NCBI GenBank assembly: GCA_947623455.1
Contig: OX392528.1
Coordinates: 51,664,322 to 51,728,321 of the forward strand
Origin: Mimachlamys varia
Lineage: Eukaryota; Mollusca; Bivalvia; Pectinida; Pectinidae
DNA: 64,000 bases
Reading direction: 5' to 3'
The translations under genes were made by a program, and so were the position numbers. Positions 12,095 through 24,275 of this stretch are shown here, one piece after another. Below the pieces are notes generated by a model. That model did not search any database, was not told the DNA's origin, and was given only the letters and a program-made list of their open reading frames with translations. Position 1 is the stretch's first letter, and each line of letters begins with the position of its first letter.

Positions 12095-12432
12095 AGTATT
12101 CAATAGTTATGTGTGTCAATATTAAATGGTTATGTTTGTAATTATTAAAAACTTATGTTTGTAAGTATAAATTGTTATGTTTGTTAGTAAAAATGTTTAT
12201 GTTTGTTAGTATAAGATGTTTATGTTTGTTAGTAAAAAATGTTGACGTTTATTAGTATAAATTGTTGATGTTTATTAGTATAAAATGTTTATTAGTACAA
12301 ATTGTTGATGTTTGTTAGTATAAGATATTGATGTTTATTAGTATAATATGTTGATGTTTGTTTATAGTATAAAATGTTGATGCTTCTTTATAGTATAAAA
12401 TGTTGATGTTTGTTGGTATAAAATGTTTAATA
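12095..12432. repeat. AT-rich tandem array, period about 21-25 bp
   Basis: TTTGTTAGTATAAAATGTTG with ATG/ACG variants repeats about 14 times. Spacing drifts, with one or two units containing TTTATAGTATAAAATG. Non-coding satellite. Confidence 0.85.
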
Positions 12433-12569
12433 TTTTCTCATCCGGTGAGTGACAGAAAATTTGCTGTTGCGTTTATCGGTTGGCATTGTTTTTTTTCAAA
12501 CTTCCGTTTTTATATCACCAAGAAGACTTGTTTCCAATGAATCTGTTCATAAACTACATGTATATTATT

Positions 12570-12715
12570 TAAGGATTAACTGGAGTCTATTTTTTTTGTG
12601 ATGGGATTATAACACAAAAACCGGAGATAAACTGCTTCGCGGTTTATTTAGAGTACACTCCGTTTTTTTGTGTTATACCTCCATCACATAAAAGATAAAT
12701 CACAGTTAATCCTTA
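12570..12715. mobile_element. Fold-back MITE with TA flanks
   Basis: TA then AGGATTAACTG at the left and CAGTTAATCCT then TA at the right form perfect ends. Inside, TTTTTTGTGATGGGATTATA pairs with TATACCTCCATCACATAAAA, and ACACAAAAACCGGA pairs with TCCGTTTTTTTGTGT. The centre is the small hairpin AACTGCTTCGCGGTTT. The whole unit is about 142 bp and could fold almost end to end. Flanking TA dinucleotides fit a Tc1/mariner-type insertion. Confidence 0.75.
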
Positions 12716-15043
12716 TAATTTAATCTATACTCTGTGAAAATTCACTTTCTTGATGGACTCATTTCGCTTAAAAATTATTACGCTGCTGCATTAGCCAATC
12801 AAAAGCGACGTTATAAACGGCGACGACATTTTTTACGCTATGGGCTGATAACATATTTTTTTATGCCAATGCAAATGCTTGTTTCAAACAAGATTAAAGT
12901 ATTAGTTATCACGAGAATGGGAAAGTGTGAGTAAATTCATGTTCCTTTTTTTGCATAATATCTCTACTGTGTTAGGCTGTTTTGCATAAGTCCTTCCGTT
13001 CATGGGCTTCATGGAAAACATGCATGAACGCCATTTAATTCATATAAAAGCAAACATTGTCTTAATTGTGCTTATAAAGTTTTTTTCATAAGTTATGAAT
13101 CAAAGCGATCATAAAATCAAACTATGATCTTTCATATTTTCTAATAAACTGAATTGTTATTATTTTTTTTTGTGAATGATAACTTTGACTTTATATATAT
13201 ACATAAGATAAGTGTATCGAGAGCACACATTTTACGTAACTACAGGCCTATCATATTTCTTTCTCTCAAATTAATGGACTTGATTAGAAATAACAACTTT
13301 TGTCATGACCGATAAACAATTTAAACACATTGGGATATTTACTCCAATTTAACCAGGTTATGTTTTCTTGTCAGTTCTGCGCGGTAATCAAACTATGATA
13401 AAAAAATACGAAACTGTACAATCGATAAGATACAGAATTTAATTTAATTTTATAAAAGAAACGGTATTATTTTGTTCACCATTCATCTTGTGTTTGAAAA
13501 ATATTCAGCAACAGCATAAAATTAACTTAAGATTAAGAAAAAAGATCAAGCGGGTCTTAGGTATTAATTTATTCCAAATATTTGAACTTTCAACTAAAGT
13601 TCAACACAGTATGAACGTGTGTGTGAAATCAACAACAGGTATTTTATTCATTCAAATTTCAACTAATTACCACATTTCACAAAACAAAATACGTCTGAAA
13701 ATGAGATACATTCTAAATTTAGCGAGTAGCTGGTGCCAGTGGGTGGGTACCCCCTTCCACCCCCACCCCCACAGATCGTGTCATAAAATGGCTATATAGT
13801 CGACACAATTCAAAGCATTGTCATGTTCTTCCTTTTTTCTTATTTAAAATTGTATCAATCCTCCACTTATTTTAAGATTATTTACACAAAGAAATCAAAT
13901 TGAAATATTCAATTATAAATAAATAAGGGGGAACACATTTCAAGTTGGATTTTATTCCTCTCCAAAAGTGCGTGAAAATGAAAATCTCATAAGATATTCC
14001 AGCGATTAAGCTAACAATTCAATTCGAGATAGTCATACTGGCCGCTCAACACCTTTCACTCACCGGACACGAGCTGTGGCATTTCGATCTGTCACGATCG
14101 GTGGGCGGCGGTCACTCTCCGCCCAAGTACACCCGTCCAGATGCTGGGTGCATTCGGATGACGTCCGCCAGGATACTGGAGTCGCACAACTGCGTAACGA
14201 AATGCGACAAAACGCTCAATTTTCGAGCAGGTAGGATGTACCGTGTCAAGCTCGTGATCGAGTGTCTGGTTTACTAACATGAAACACGCGTGGACCTTAA
14301 TTAAGTATTTAGGAAAGTGTTAAATCAATCTCAGTGAACGAAAATATAATAAATGTATATGATCTCAAAATAATGATTGAAAAATTAGTCCAATATATGA
14401 AGTCAATTTACAGAGACTTCCCGAGAAGAAAAACTATTACGCTTAGACGTAAACGTCTCTGTATTACGTGAATGATTGGCGCAGATTATTATGACGCAAG
14501 CGTTTCATGTAGATAAATTGTTTATATTTACTTTTACATTTGTAAACAAACACTTGGGGCTGTTTGTTGATTTTCTGTGACTGGCGTGTTTATTTAATCC
14601 TGATTTTGTGATTGTTTTTACGAATCCACTCATGTACACAAATATTCTGTAATTCTACCAACACAAAAATAAACATTTCAAATATATCTACTTTCGTTCA
14701 TGGTCTATATCCTCATTGATTTCTGCATCAGAATTAACGTATTGTAACTCTTCTGTAACACGATACTGATAAACGCCAGGGACTCTACCGACATACTGTA
14801 CAGTTCATAATTTTCGCGAGGATTTAATCTCGCTAGATCTCGCGGTCACCAAATAAAACACAAAATAAAACGCCCATCGAATATAAATATGATAACTGCT
14901 TAACAAGATATCCATAGAAAAACTCGTCGAATAATAAAGTTAAAACAACAGTTCGAAAATTTTATTTCAAATCCTTTTGATAAAACTCTAGAGAAAAAAG
15001 AACTACGGTAGGCATTTTTTTGTTCCGGTGTTTAGGTTCATTT
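12716..15043. other. No gene recognised; GC-richer patch about 14030-14280
   Basis: The patch supports a 62-codon minus frame without recognisable motifs. The rest is AT-rich. Confidence 0.45.
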
Positions 15044-15600
15044 GTACATACACGTGTTATACATTGTCATGCACGTGTTATACATTGTCATACACGTGTT
15101 ATACATTGTTATACACGTGTTATACATTGTTATACACGTATTATACATTGTCATACACGTAGTATACATTGTCATACACGTATTATACAATGTCATATAC
15201 GTATTATACAATGTCATACATGTATTATACATTGTTATACACGTAGTATACATTGTCATACACGAAGTATACATTGTCATACACGTATTATACATTGTCA
15301 TAAACGTAGTATACATTGTTATAAACGTATTATACATTGTCATACACGTATTATACATTGTCATACACGTATTATACATTGTCATACACGTATTATACAT
15401 TGTCATACACGTATTATACATTGTCATACACGTATTATACATAGTCATACACTTATTATACATAGTCATACACGTATTATACATTGTCATACACGTAGTA
15501 TACATAGTCATACACTTATTATACATAGTCATACACGTATGGTACATTGTCATACACATTTTATTTACATAGCCATACACGTAGCCATACACTTACATGT
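15044..15600. repeat. 21-bp minisatellite, about 26 units
   Basis: The core TACACGTATTATACATTGTC repeats every 21 bp, first with ACGTGTT variants and later ACGTATT/ACGTAGT. A period of seven codons leaves two plus frames and one minus frame open for 176-194 codons (for example HTRIIHC heptads). No gene signals accompany these frames. Confidence 0.92.
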
Positions 15601-16347
15601 ATAACCCAGACATACAGTTGTCATACTTTGTTTTCCTTGACCAGCGGTAACGTTGGATCGCCTTGTCGTCGTACACGTCGATTGGGCACGCTTCATCGGC
15701 TTCATTTCAATGCTTGATTAAGTTGCGCAAGCTTGACTTGGCTGAAAGCCGCTTGCTTCATCGGACACTCCCAAATTGCATATTACAGATTAGCTAACAG
15801 ACTAAATACAACAGATGAGCAAAGAGAACGTAATTAATTACGATGAGAATTGATTAAACAAGTTCGGCTCGCCCCGCGGAGCAGGTGCTCGCTGCTGTTA
15901 GTATTAATAACGGGAATTTAACACGGACAAAAATACTGACAGAGCTAGTCAGTGCATAGAATATGTTTACAATTTTCTCAAAGTGAAATCGTATATATCC
16001 ATATTAAGAATTTCTCTGTGGTAACTATATTCAGTTCAAAAAGTTTTTTTATTTAACAAATAGTTTAAACATCCTTATATTACTAATTTCATTCTACATG
16101 TACATCTAAATAAGATACCAAATTATCAATGTAAATTAAAAGGATACTGGTAATCTTTGCTGGAAAGGACTAAATATAGGCTTAGCCTGTTGTCTAATCA
16201 TTTTATTGATACATATGTTACTATTTCTTTGTATTACTTGTTTATTTTGTTTTATTGTATCAATAATAACATATTTTGAAATTGAAAAATCATACATACA
16301 CCAATATTATATATGTATATATACTTTAAACAGGTATTTTTGTATCG

Positions 16348-16359
16348 CCCCCCCCCCCC
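16348..16359. repeat. Poly-C run (12)
   Basis: Uninterrupted C run followed by TTTTT. A G-rich segment (16479-16497) lies 120 nt downstream. Confidence 0.95.
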
Positions 16360-16478
16360 TTTTTCTTATCAACGTGTGAATTTTCAGCTAGATATTAATC
16401 GACGACAGCGTGGATGAATCAATGAGTCTCTTTTCGGGTTTCGGGAGTGATAAAATGTTGTTTTTGTTTTTTGATTTT

Positions 16479-16497
16479 GGGGTGGGGGGTGGGGGGA
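16479..16497 (+). other. G-rich segment, possible G-quadruplex
   Basis: GGGG-T-GGGGGG-T-GGGGGG gives 16 guanines in three runs with one-base loops. The six-G runs can supply the fourth tract. Confidence 0.5.
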
Positions 16498-16804
16498 GAC
16501 GTAACAACGAAAAGGCACAAAATAATTGGTCACCGTAGGTAGGCTAACGAGCCTGTACATATGAAATATTTCATATTTTCTCATTTTCTTAAAGCGTCTT
16601 GATGGAGATCACACATGGCGATTATGATATAATTTTAACTATATATGAATGATCCATTAGCTTCTTCGCTCACCGGGAATAAAATGGCGTTGTTACGCGA
16701 TGAAAGGAGCATGGGGAGCTCATCGCTCACGGGATAGGGGGTCGGACGGGAGGGGCCTTGCCTGGTGGGCTTGTCCTATGTACCGTGTGTGGTCCGGGGG
16801 TATC

Positions 16805-16817
16805 AGGTCAGAGGTCA
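16805..16817 (+). promoter_or_regulatory. DR1 nuclear-receptor motif
   Basis: AGGTCAGAGGTCA: two perfect AGGTCA half-sites with a one-base spacer, the consensus for RXR heterodimers, HNF4 and COUP-TF-type receptors. Confidence 0.4.
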
Positions 16818-17299
16818 ATCAACCGTGTCACAAGTGACCCCAACATCATTTCACGGAGGCGCATATTTTGAAACATCAACTCTTTTTTCTGATAGCTGCC
16901 AAACACACAGCATACCACGACCGACAGAACTTTATTAATTTTGATAAACGATTTTCTTCTGACTGGAAAGTTAAAAAGGGGACCCCTTGATTTCCTCAAT
17001 AGGACCATTGAGGACCTGAAACAGTCCTGGAGTGGTCCCACAAAGGGTTCCTCAGTCAGCTCCTCTGGGCCCTACTGGAGAACTGCTCTCGGGGACAAAT
17101 TTTAATTTGTTTCGTGTGGAAGGACTTTTGTGCTAAAACACACACGCCGTGTTACTGTGACAAGATTTTTGATTTCTTCTTTATTATTGAAAAACCTGTC
17201 AAAAGCAGTTTACGTTCCCGGGACTACTCGTACCGGGGTGATATTTGACCCTTGTTGGTGTAAACTATGAGGTGAAATGTCGTGGTGTACCGAGACAAA

Positions 17300-17312
17300 A
17301 GGTCAGAGGTCA
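17300..17312 (+). promoter_or_regulatory. DR1 nuclear-receptor motif
   Basis: A second perfect AGGTCAGAGGTCA, 495 bp from the first, in different flanking sequence. Confidence 0.4.
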
Positions 17313-17639
17313 TTCGGTGCAGATTCCCCCTTCAAAACACTAAGTCACTATATATTTACATATATTCCCATGTAATCAAAGTTCTAATATAGCACAAGAA
17401 GTTGTCAAGGTTTTTAGCTGATATAGACACCGTAGCTAAGATATGTAAAGTCCTGTTGTTATTGGATATATTTATTATAACTGCAAAGTGTAATGAAAGT
17501 TACTAAGTAGATGTGTGTCTGTTATAGCGGCGTATGGGATTGTGTATATGTGGGATATAACAGATTTCAAAGCTAAAAATATACTGTTTTGTTTTTGGAG
17601 AAAAACCACAGTAAAGGAAATCCGTATGGAACGCCAAAT

Positions 17640-18070
17640 AGGGATATATTCAAATAATTGTACCTATCTTCAAATACTTTAAAGAATTCAATTGAAGATA
17701 GGTACAACTCAATTGAGGATACAAATGTATGTCCAATTATTTGTACCTGTCTTTCATCATTTAAAGATAGTTGCAATTGAATTGAACCTATCTCCAATTG
17801 ATTTGAACCTAGGTACAAATATAAATATATCCTTAATTAAAATAGAGATAGGTTCAATTCAGTTGGAAATAAGTTAAATTCAATGGAAGATAGGTTCAAT
17901 TCATCTTATTTGAACCTATCTGTAATATAATTATACCCATCTTCAATTGAATTGAACCTATCTTCAATTGAATTAAACCTATCTTTAATAGAAATAGAAT
18001 TGTACATATCTTCAATTGAATTGAACCTATCTTCAATAATTTGAAGATAGGTGCAATCAATTAAATATAT
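17640..18070. repeat. Array of ~21-bp units present in both orientations
   Basis: Variants of GATAGGTTCAATTCAATTGA occur repeatedly in direct and reverse-complement order (TTCAATTGAATTGAACCTAT), switching direction several times. The self-complementary core TTCAATTGAA makes each junction a potential hairpin. Confidence 0.8.
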
Positions 18071-18590
18071 GTTGATTTGGGGTTCCATAAAGCCGAAGAT
18101 GATAAATCATATTCTTCGTTAGGATTGTGACAGAAAAATATGTCAACTCTCTGTGGACATTCTAAAATGTTCCCATACTCGCGTTCTGACGCAATTACTA
18201 AGAAACTTATCCACTCGTGATACGTATACCCTCACGATATGTTTGAACATTTCTGACCACACAGACGAGTTTAATTTTGTTGCCTGATAGTGTTCTGGAA
18301 CGTGATGTTTAGAAACGAGACTCGATGACTGTTGTGACGTCTTAAAGGTCATTTTCGTGAGTGGATGACATGATGATGTCACACTGTGTTAAAACAGGAT
18401 TTTGTCGGCGTCGCCTCCGCTATCAAAGATAATGTAGATATAATATTTAAACGTACCTAATATCGTATATCGTCAATGCTGTTATAATATTCAAACTATC
18501 ATATATCGTATATCTTTAATGTTGTTATATTTACCATTGCATGGCATTGCCTTTTATGTAACCCTATGCATTCAGTTGGCATTCCTTTTT

Positions 18591-19554
18591 TGACGTCATC
18601 ATTGTTAAGCTGGATAACACTGACCGCCGGGCGACAGCTTTTCTATACACAGTGAACAAGCAAATACTATAGATACATTAATTGAGCTAAATGCAGAGAA
18701 ATAAAAAGTGTAATTGAAGTTTTTATGAGATGAACAGATTCTTAAAAGGGTAAATATAAGTTTTGAAATGCTTTTAGTTGGCATTCATAGCCATTAAGAA
18801 TTCCACCTGGACAAAGGCAAATCCAACATGAAGCGCAATTCCGTTTCATTGAATTTGCCTTTGTTCACTCGGCATACATGTTCTTATGAATGCCAACTAA
18901 AAGCAGTCTAACGCTTAATGTGCCTTTATCGTATATCGGCAATGTTGTATTGATGGATTTATTTTGTCATATCCTGTTCTCATAAACAAGTTAATGTTAA
19001 TTAATTCAGGGCTGACGTGACGTTGAAAGCTTGTTGACATGACGTCATACTATATAATTGTTACCGTGTTCTACTATTCTACTGTTGAGAACGTGCAAAG
19101 AGCACATGTAACTTGTCCCAAACCTAGGCTAAGTAAAGGAAACCATCTGTCCATGGTAAGATCCCTCTCGTTTCCCTGCATGGAAGATGGAATTGTTTAT
19201 GATATTACATCCCATTCATGAAACGTGACGTCAAATTGCTGAACAATGACATGACGTCACAAACTCCTATAGATACCGCAATACCGTAAAGGCGATGTGA
19301 TGAAATCAAAATATTTTACAACAAATTAGAAATTTGAGATTATTTGTTTCTTTGCAAATATATGACAGGCCTTTGCTTTGCCTTGCTAATTCAATTCCGT
19401 CAAAGACATTGAAGGGAAATAATTATATTTTCAAAATTGTATCCAGTGCAAGTCTCCTTCCATGGTTTTTGAGCAACCCAGCAGCCTTTGCGAAGTCGAT
19501 CATGTCTTAAGGGGTTAATGATTGACGTTTTAGCAAGCTGAATAAATGACGTCA
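18591..19554. promoter_or_regulatory. Cluster of five perfect CRE palindromes
   Basis: TGACGTCA occurs at 18591, 19040, 19226, 19252 and 19547. Near matches include TGACGTCT at about 18332. CREB/ATF bZIP factors bind this sequence. No neighbouring transcription unit is recognised, so regulatory function is inference. Confidence 0.4.
18769..18905. mobile_element. Fold-back MITE, 137 bp
   Basis: The left end TGCTTTTAGTTGGCATTCAT and right end ATGAATGCCAACTAAAAGCA are perfect reverse complements. Interior blocks GACAAAGGCAAATCCA and TGAATTTGCCTTTGTTC also pair. No target duplication is evident. A partial match to the arm (TTCAGTTGGCATTCCTTTTT) occurs at about 18571, possibly a fragment of a second copy. 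Confidence 0.75.
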
Positions 19555-21621
19555 TCGTCAGTGGATCACAGCTGTTTCCACATGGTTCACTGTCTGACAG
19601 TTTCCAGAAGTCAACGTTCAGTAGCTTATATCGATATAAGTCGTCTACATACAATCCTGTTAATGAGAGGAACAACCGATACACTTGTTTAGACCGTAAA
19701 TGTAAATACAGGAACTTTAACATAAACATCTGTTTGAGAAAAGTACTGACATTTTATCAAACACAAGTCTTCATGTTGAATTTGAACAGGATGACTTTTG
19801 TCTTTTACATACACGAGAGCGCCGTAGCCAATAGTCATTCAAGGCATTTGTTGAGTTTTGAATTTACGAATTACAATTTCTTGAATTCCAAACGCATACA
19901 TATATAGTAATAGTAACAGTGACCTTGATTTTAACCTTCAGACCTGTAGAGCAATCCAAAACAACTTCGTTCAGAACGAATACACTGTATGCAGTTAAAG
20001 ACGCTCCGTCCAGGAGAACGCCGTTTTAGCTTGGCTAAAAACGTACCTTTTTATGTTACTTATGATAAGATAATGTTTTCAATTGCTTCTATTGTAAAAC
20101 ATGCATTACATTACAAGATGGAATTTAACATTTTAGTTTACTGGCATGCACATTGAGTAGAACCAAGCGGTTATGCCAGTCCCTTCTAGATAGTGTTCCT
20201 CAAGTGTGTACCAGCATTAGGATAAAAGACATTCAAATCATTTGTTATCTTGTTTTAGTTTTTTTTTAAATATGTACGATCCCCGATTTGAATGATGCTA
20301 CGTCAAGGCTCTGTACGACGTTTGCTGACAGATTGTCCCAGAGTTGGGGGAAAGATTGAACATGATAGTTTGTGGTTGGATGAGGAATAACATATTCGGT
20401 TCTCATTTCAAGGACCTGACGTTTACTTGATGTGACAATGATTTACAGGGCAGGTGTGGTCAATGAAGCAAAAGACGCTTACTATTCCAGAACATCTGGT
20501 CTTATTCTCTTGTACTTTTGCAAATCTTGTAAATATTTCATTGTCTTGTTTTTTTACATTAAATTTTACATTTGCCTTTTAATTATTTTTTTTTAATTCG
20601 GTTATGTTTTTTTTTTCATGATTTTAAACGTACCTGCGCAAATTACACTGGTGCGCAATTTACATGAGTTTTTTTTCGGCAAGGTAATTGAATAACAAGT
20701 GGACAACAATATATACATGTCATATTTAATGGTGCATGATTAACAGATACAGACAACAGTACAAATATAAATACACATTATCATATTCAGATACAAGCAT
20801 AACCTTTGACTTGACCCCAAAATTCAAAGCTCAATAACTTCACAATATCTGCTGAATTCAAACTCTTATGCAATGTATTCTGGTACCAGATGTTATGATT
20901 GTGAAACAAATGAATTTAACTATCAAAGCTGTAAATAGTTTCCAGGATAAAACCTATAGAATATGTGTATGTTGCCTGCTTGTTTGAAAATAATCTAAGA
21001 TAATTTACTAATAATTGTTTGGTAAGGAATTCAAAACTCAAAAATGTGTTTTTAAGAACAAAACTTTAAAGAGAAAATTGATTGCAACACTAAAGCTCTA
21101 TATATATAACCAGCAAGCAGACTTAAGTATAACCAAGGGAAGCTCTCACTTCTGTTTTTTTGTATTTTCATTTTGAATGTTTTCCAAATAGAAAACATGT
21201 TATACCTGTACCTGTGGAAGTCTTTTGTGGTTTTGCCACAGTAATGTACTCAAGTGTCATACACCCTTAACGCACACACCCACCCATACGTTATGGCATA
21301 TACATAAAACTCACAATTAGTAAAAGAAACATTTTAAAATCATGATACTATTCCATTTTCTGGTGCAAAATCTCTTAATTATAACATGGCACTATTCCTA
21401 TATATACAAGGACCAACACTGAGCGATCCTTTCTTTTCACTGATAAAAAGGTTTTCTTTTAATCACAGCTATGTCTAGGTTAAGTAAAATGATCAATTTG
21501 TATAGTAGTACATTTGATACAATCAACCTAGATACAAAAATGTGAAGATGTACCTGATAAGATCAAAGATTGACAGGAGTTCTGTTTGGGAATTTTTTGA
21601 TAGGATAATAATTGGTAATAA

Positions 21622-21634
21622 AGGTCAAAGGTCA
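21622..21634 (+). promoter_or_regulatory. DR1 nuclear-receptor motif
   Basis: AGGTCAAAGGTCA, the optimal DR1 with A as spacer, in the EHBP1 3' flank. Confidence 0.4.
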
Positions 21635-21863
21635 ATGAATGATAATGAGCCAAGTAGAACAAATTGACTTTCAGGTAAAATTTTCAAAATGAATATCAAA
21701 TGTTGCAAATGAACTTCAAGTCTCATAGAAAGATCTTTGCACATTATGAAAATAAATAATTCAATACCTGATATGCAATGAAATGAGATACACCACACAA
21801 TTCTGCTGTACATCAAGAAACAATATCTTTAACATAACATAACTTAATAAACATTGTAAACAT

Positions 21864-21957
21864 TTACAGGTGTGCTGTTATTACACTTACCTGTAATATC
21901 AAACCACACCTGTTAACATTACACCTGTACAGGTAAAAACGCAGGTGAGCAGGTGTT
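21864..21957. promoter_or_regulatory. Cluster of CAGGTG/CAGGTA E-box-like motifs
   Basis: Seven CACCTG/CAGGTG or ACCTG-TA/CAGGTA words lie within about 95 bp, including ACACCTGTACAGGTA. These are Snail/ZEB-type E-box cores. The duplicated text may instead reflect a small decayed repeat. Confidence 0.35.
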
Positions 21958-22862
21958 ATATAAGCTCTTCAAAAAGTCAACAATGTACGTAATATGTCTG
22001 TCATGATTTTATGATCTATTGGTTGTACGAAATAAAAAGCACCGACATTGCAAACATGGTCAGGTATCATGAACATGTTAAGTAATCAAGGAAAAAAAAT
22101 AAAAAAAATACCCACATTCAATCATTTCATGTGATGAAACATTCGGATTTTATTACAATGACCCTAAAATAAAATCTCAATTCTTGAAAGCTACAAAACA
22201 TCTACAGGTAAGTGAACTACCTGAAAAAGTACACACATTTCTTGTGAAAAACATAACAAAATACAATAAATCATGAAAATGTAAATTCTTCAGGTTAAAC
22301 CTCACTCTAAGACATCAGCTACTGCATGCTAGAGAGTAAATGAATTTTTAAGGTAAGAATAAAATTCATTAAAATATTTTATATGTACTGTCTGTTTATC
22401 ACTGATGATAAGATAATGACTGCAACCTTTCATAATTTCATTTGAATTAACTCATTTTAATATTGTGCCAGTTCTAAATCGAGATGAGGGGGCTCACAGA
22501 CTCTCTCACATCTATGACCCAAAATAAAGTATAGCTGAAACAGGTCATTTTAGTACAATTATGATACTACTGTACATATGCTTTACAGCGTAGTTGAAAT
22601 TGACATCAATTTTTCGCAGACAACTCATACAAATTTTACACATTTGTGTACATATGGTTTTTACATCTATGTGCTTTACTGGTCTCTGATGAAGGTGATA
22701 GAAAACATACCTGAACTTGTCATTGAAAAGTAATGAAAACATTTACTGGTTGTGTAACAAGAATCTTTACATAAGAACAAGACTTTTTTTCAATTGTATC
22801 AATTAAGAGAATAAATACACTGTAATATAGTCTCTAGAATTAAGTGAATTACTTCAGCTGAT

Positions 22863-22953
22863 TTAACTCATCCACCCCTGAAGACACATTTGAACTCTTC
22901 AAAATCAAGGGTTGGAATAGTTCATTACAAAATTTCAGGGTTGAATGAGTTAA
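22863..22953 (+). repeat. ~90-bp hairpin element, copy 1
   Basis: The ends TTAACTCATCCACCCCTGAA and TTCAGGGTTGAATGAGTTAA pair. The centre holds TTTGAACTCTTCAAAATC and GGTTGGAATAGTTCATTA. It has the same arm-centre-arm design as 23282-23370, 24276-24374, 27709-27799 and 28101-28190, so this is a repeat family rather than a chance palindrome. Confidence 0.85.
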
Positions 22954-23281
22954 TTAATGGAGCTACTGAACTCTGTAACTTGGACTAGTTGACTATAAGT
23001 ATAAGTAGCTAATGTCGGGTGTTTTGATATAGAAAACAGTAACAACAGTAGAAAATTTGAAAGATACAGATATTTCTGTGATTTTTTTCAAAAATTTTAT
23101 TGAGATGATATAAAACATGAACATTTTTGCAAAAAGTATCATTGAACAAACGATTGGACATAAAAATGACAGAACACAGGGAATATCATTTCCAAAATTA
23201 CAAAAAAAAACAAAAACAAAACAAAAATCTCTCTTCAGGACATTTGATGTCAAAATCATACCACTTGTGAAAAGAACGTTC

Positions 23282-23370
23282 AACTCTTTCACCCCTGATG
23301 ACACAATTTGAACTCTTCCAATTTAAAGGTTGGAATAGTTCATTATGAAATTTCAGGGGTGAATGAGTTA
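23282..23370 (+). repeat. ~90-bp hairpin element, copy 2
   Basis: Left arm AACTCTTTCACCCCTGATGA, right arm AAATTTCAGGGGTGAATGAG; the centre reads TTTGAACTCTTCC then AAAGGTTGGAATAGTTCATT. It is in the same orientation as copy 1, about 330 bp from it. Confidence 0.85.
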
Positions 23371-24275
23371 TGAGAAACAGTGACTGAAGCTGAAGAAAAC
23401 TGAAATATTTTTACACGAATAACTTGACCAACGCAACAACCTCGATTTGTTGATATAATCAACGTTAATACCATGTACAATAATGTACGAAGCTTGCTGT
23501 TTTTTGTAAGTACAATAAACGGAAATGAGAGTAGGTTGAAGATAAATAAGAACAGTGACTTTTTATGACGTGCGAAAAAAGGTGACTGACGCCAATTCTT
23601 TATTCGGGTTTTTAAGTCTGTGCCAGCTTACCCTGGTATGACTTATGTAGGCTAATCCGCCATCAACCATGGAAAAATCAATGCACGTAAATAAAACCGG
23701 GCCAGGTCAAGAAAATGTTAATAAATTATTTTGAAGAAATTCTGGCCGCCAAAAAAATAAGGATGAACGCTTTCGAGGATTTACAATGATTTTGATGGTT
23801 TATGGTGCTATCAATCACACATCAATGATTAATTTATATTTCTCAGTCAATACAATGCAAAAACCAAAATACTGTTACATTTTACAAAATTTCTTCAATG
23901 TCTCCAAAGTACATTAAAACTCACAATGACATGTATATGTGTGTGTATTGTAAAGTATGATAAAATACCCTAAAACGTAAAATACAAGAGTATGACGAGT
24001 AACGGAAAAAATATCTGAACACAAACTCAACATGTTAAGCACAAATGTAAGCAATGTGTCTAAAATGGCATTAGCATATCTACCTAATATAGTATTCTAA
24101 GACACCAGAATATCACAAGACTACTGGCTTTTCACATTGAGCGAAATCTCTGTGATTTACGGAGAGACAGGAAGCAATATTCAAGGCTGCTAAGCTTGTT
24201 AAATAGGCACTGTTAAAGATACTACCAATATCACAAATCTATAGATTGAAAAAACGCTTCAGAAATTAACAGGTA

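Larger units (their letters stand above)
15601..17639. other. No gene recognised; GC-richer patches and two DR1 motifs
   Basis: CpG-bearing patches at about 15640-15910 and 16660-17330 hold the two DR1 motifs. No exon supported. Confidence 0.45.
18071..20689. other. No gene recognised; CRE cluster and one MITE
   Basis: Contains the fold-back element at 18769-18905 and the TGACGTCA cluster. The 109-codon minus frame at 19400-19729 has no recognised domain. Confidence 0.45.

Noticed and set aside
15020..15604. Three overlapping 176-194-codon frames on both strands
   Set aside because: They follow from a 21-bp repeat period; the peptides are pure heptad repeats with no gene context.
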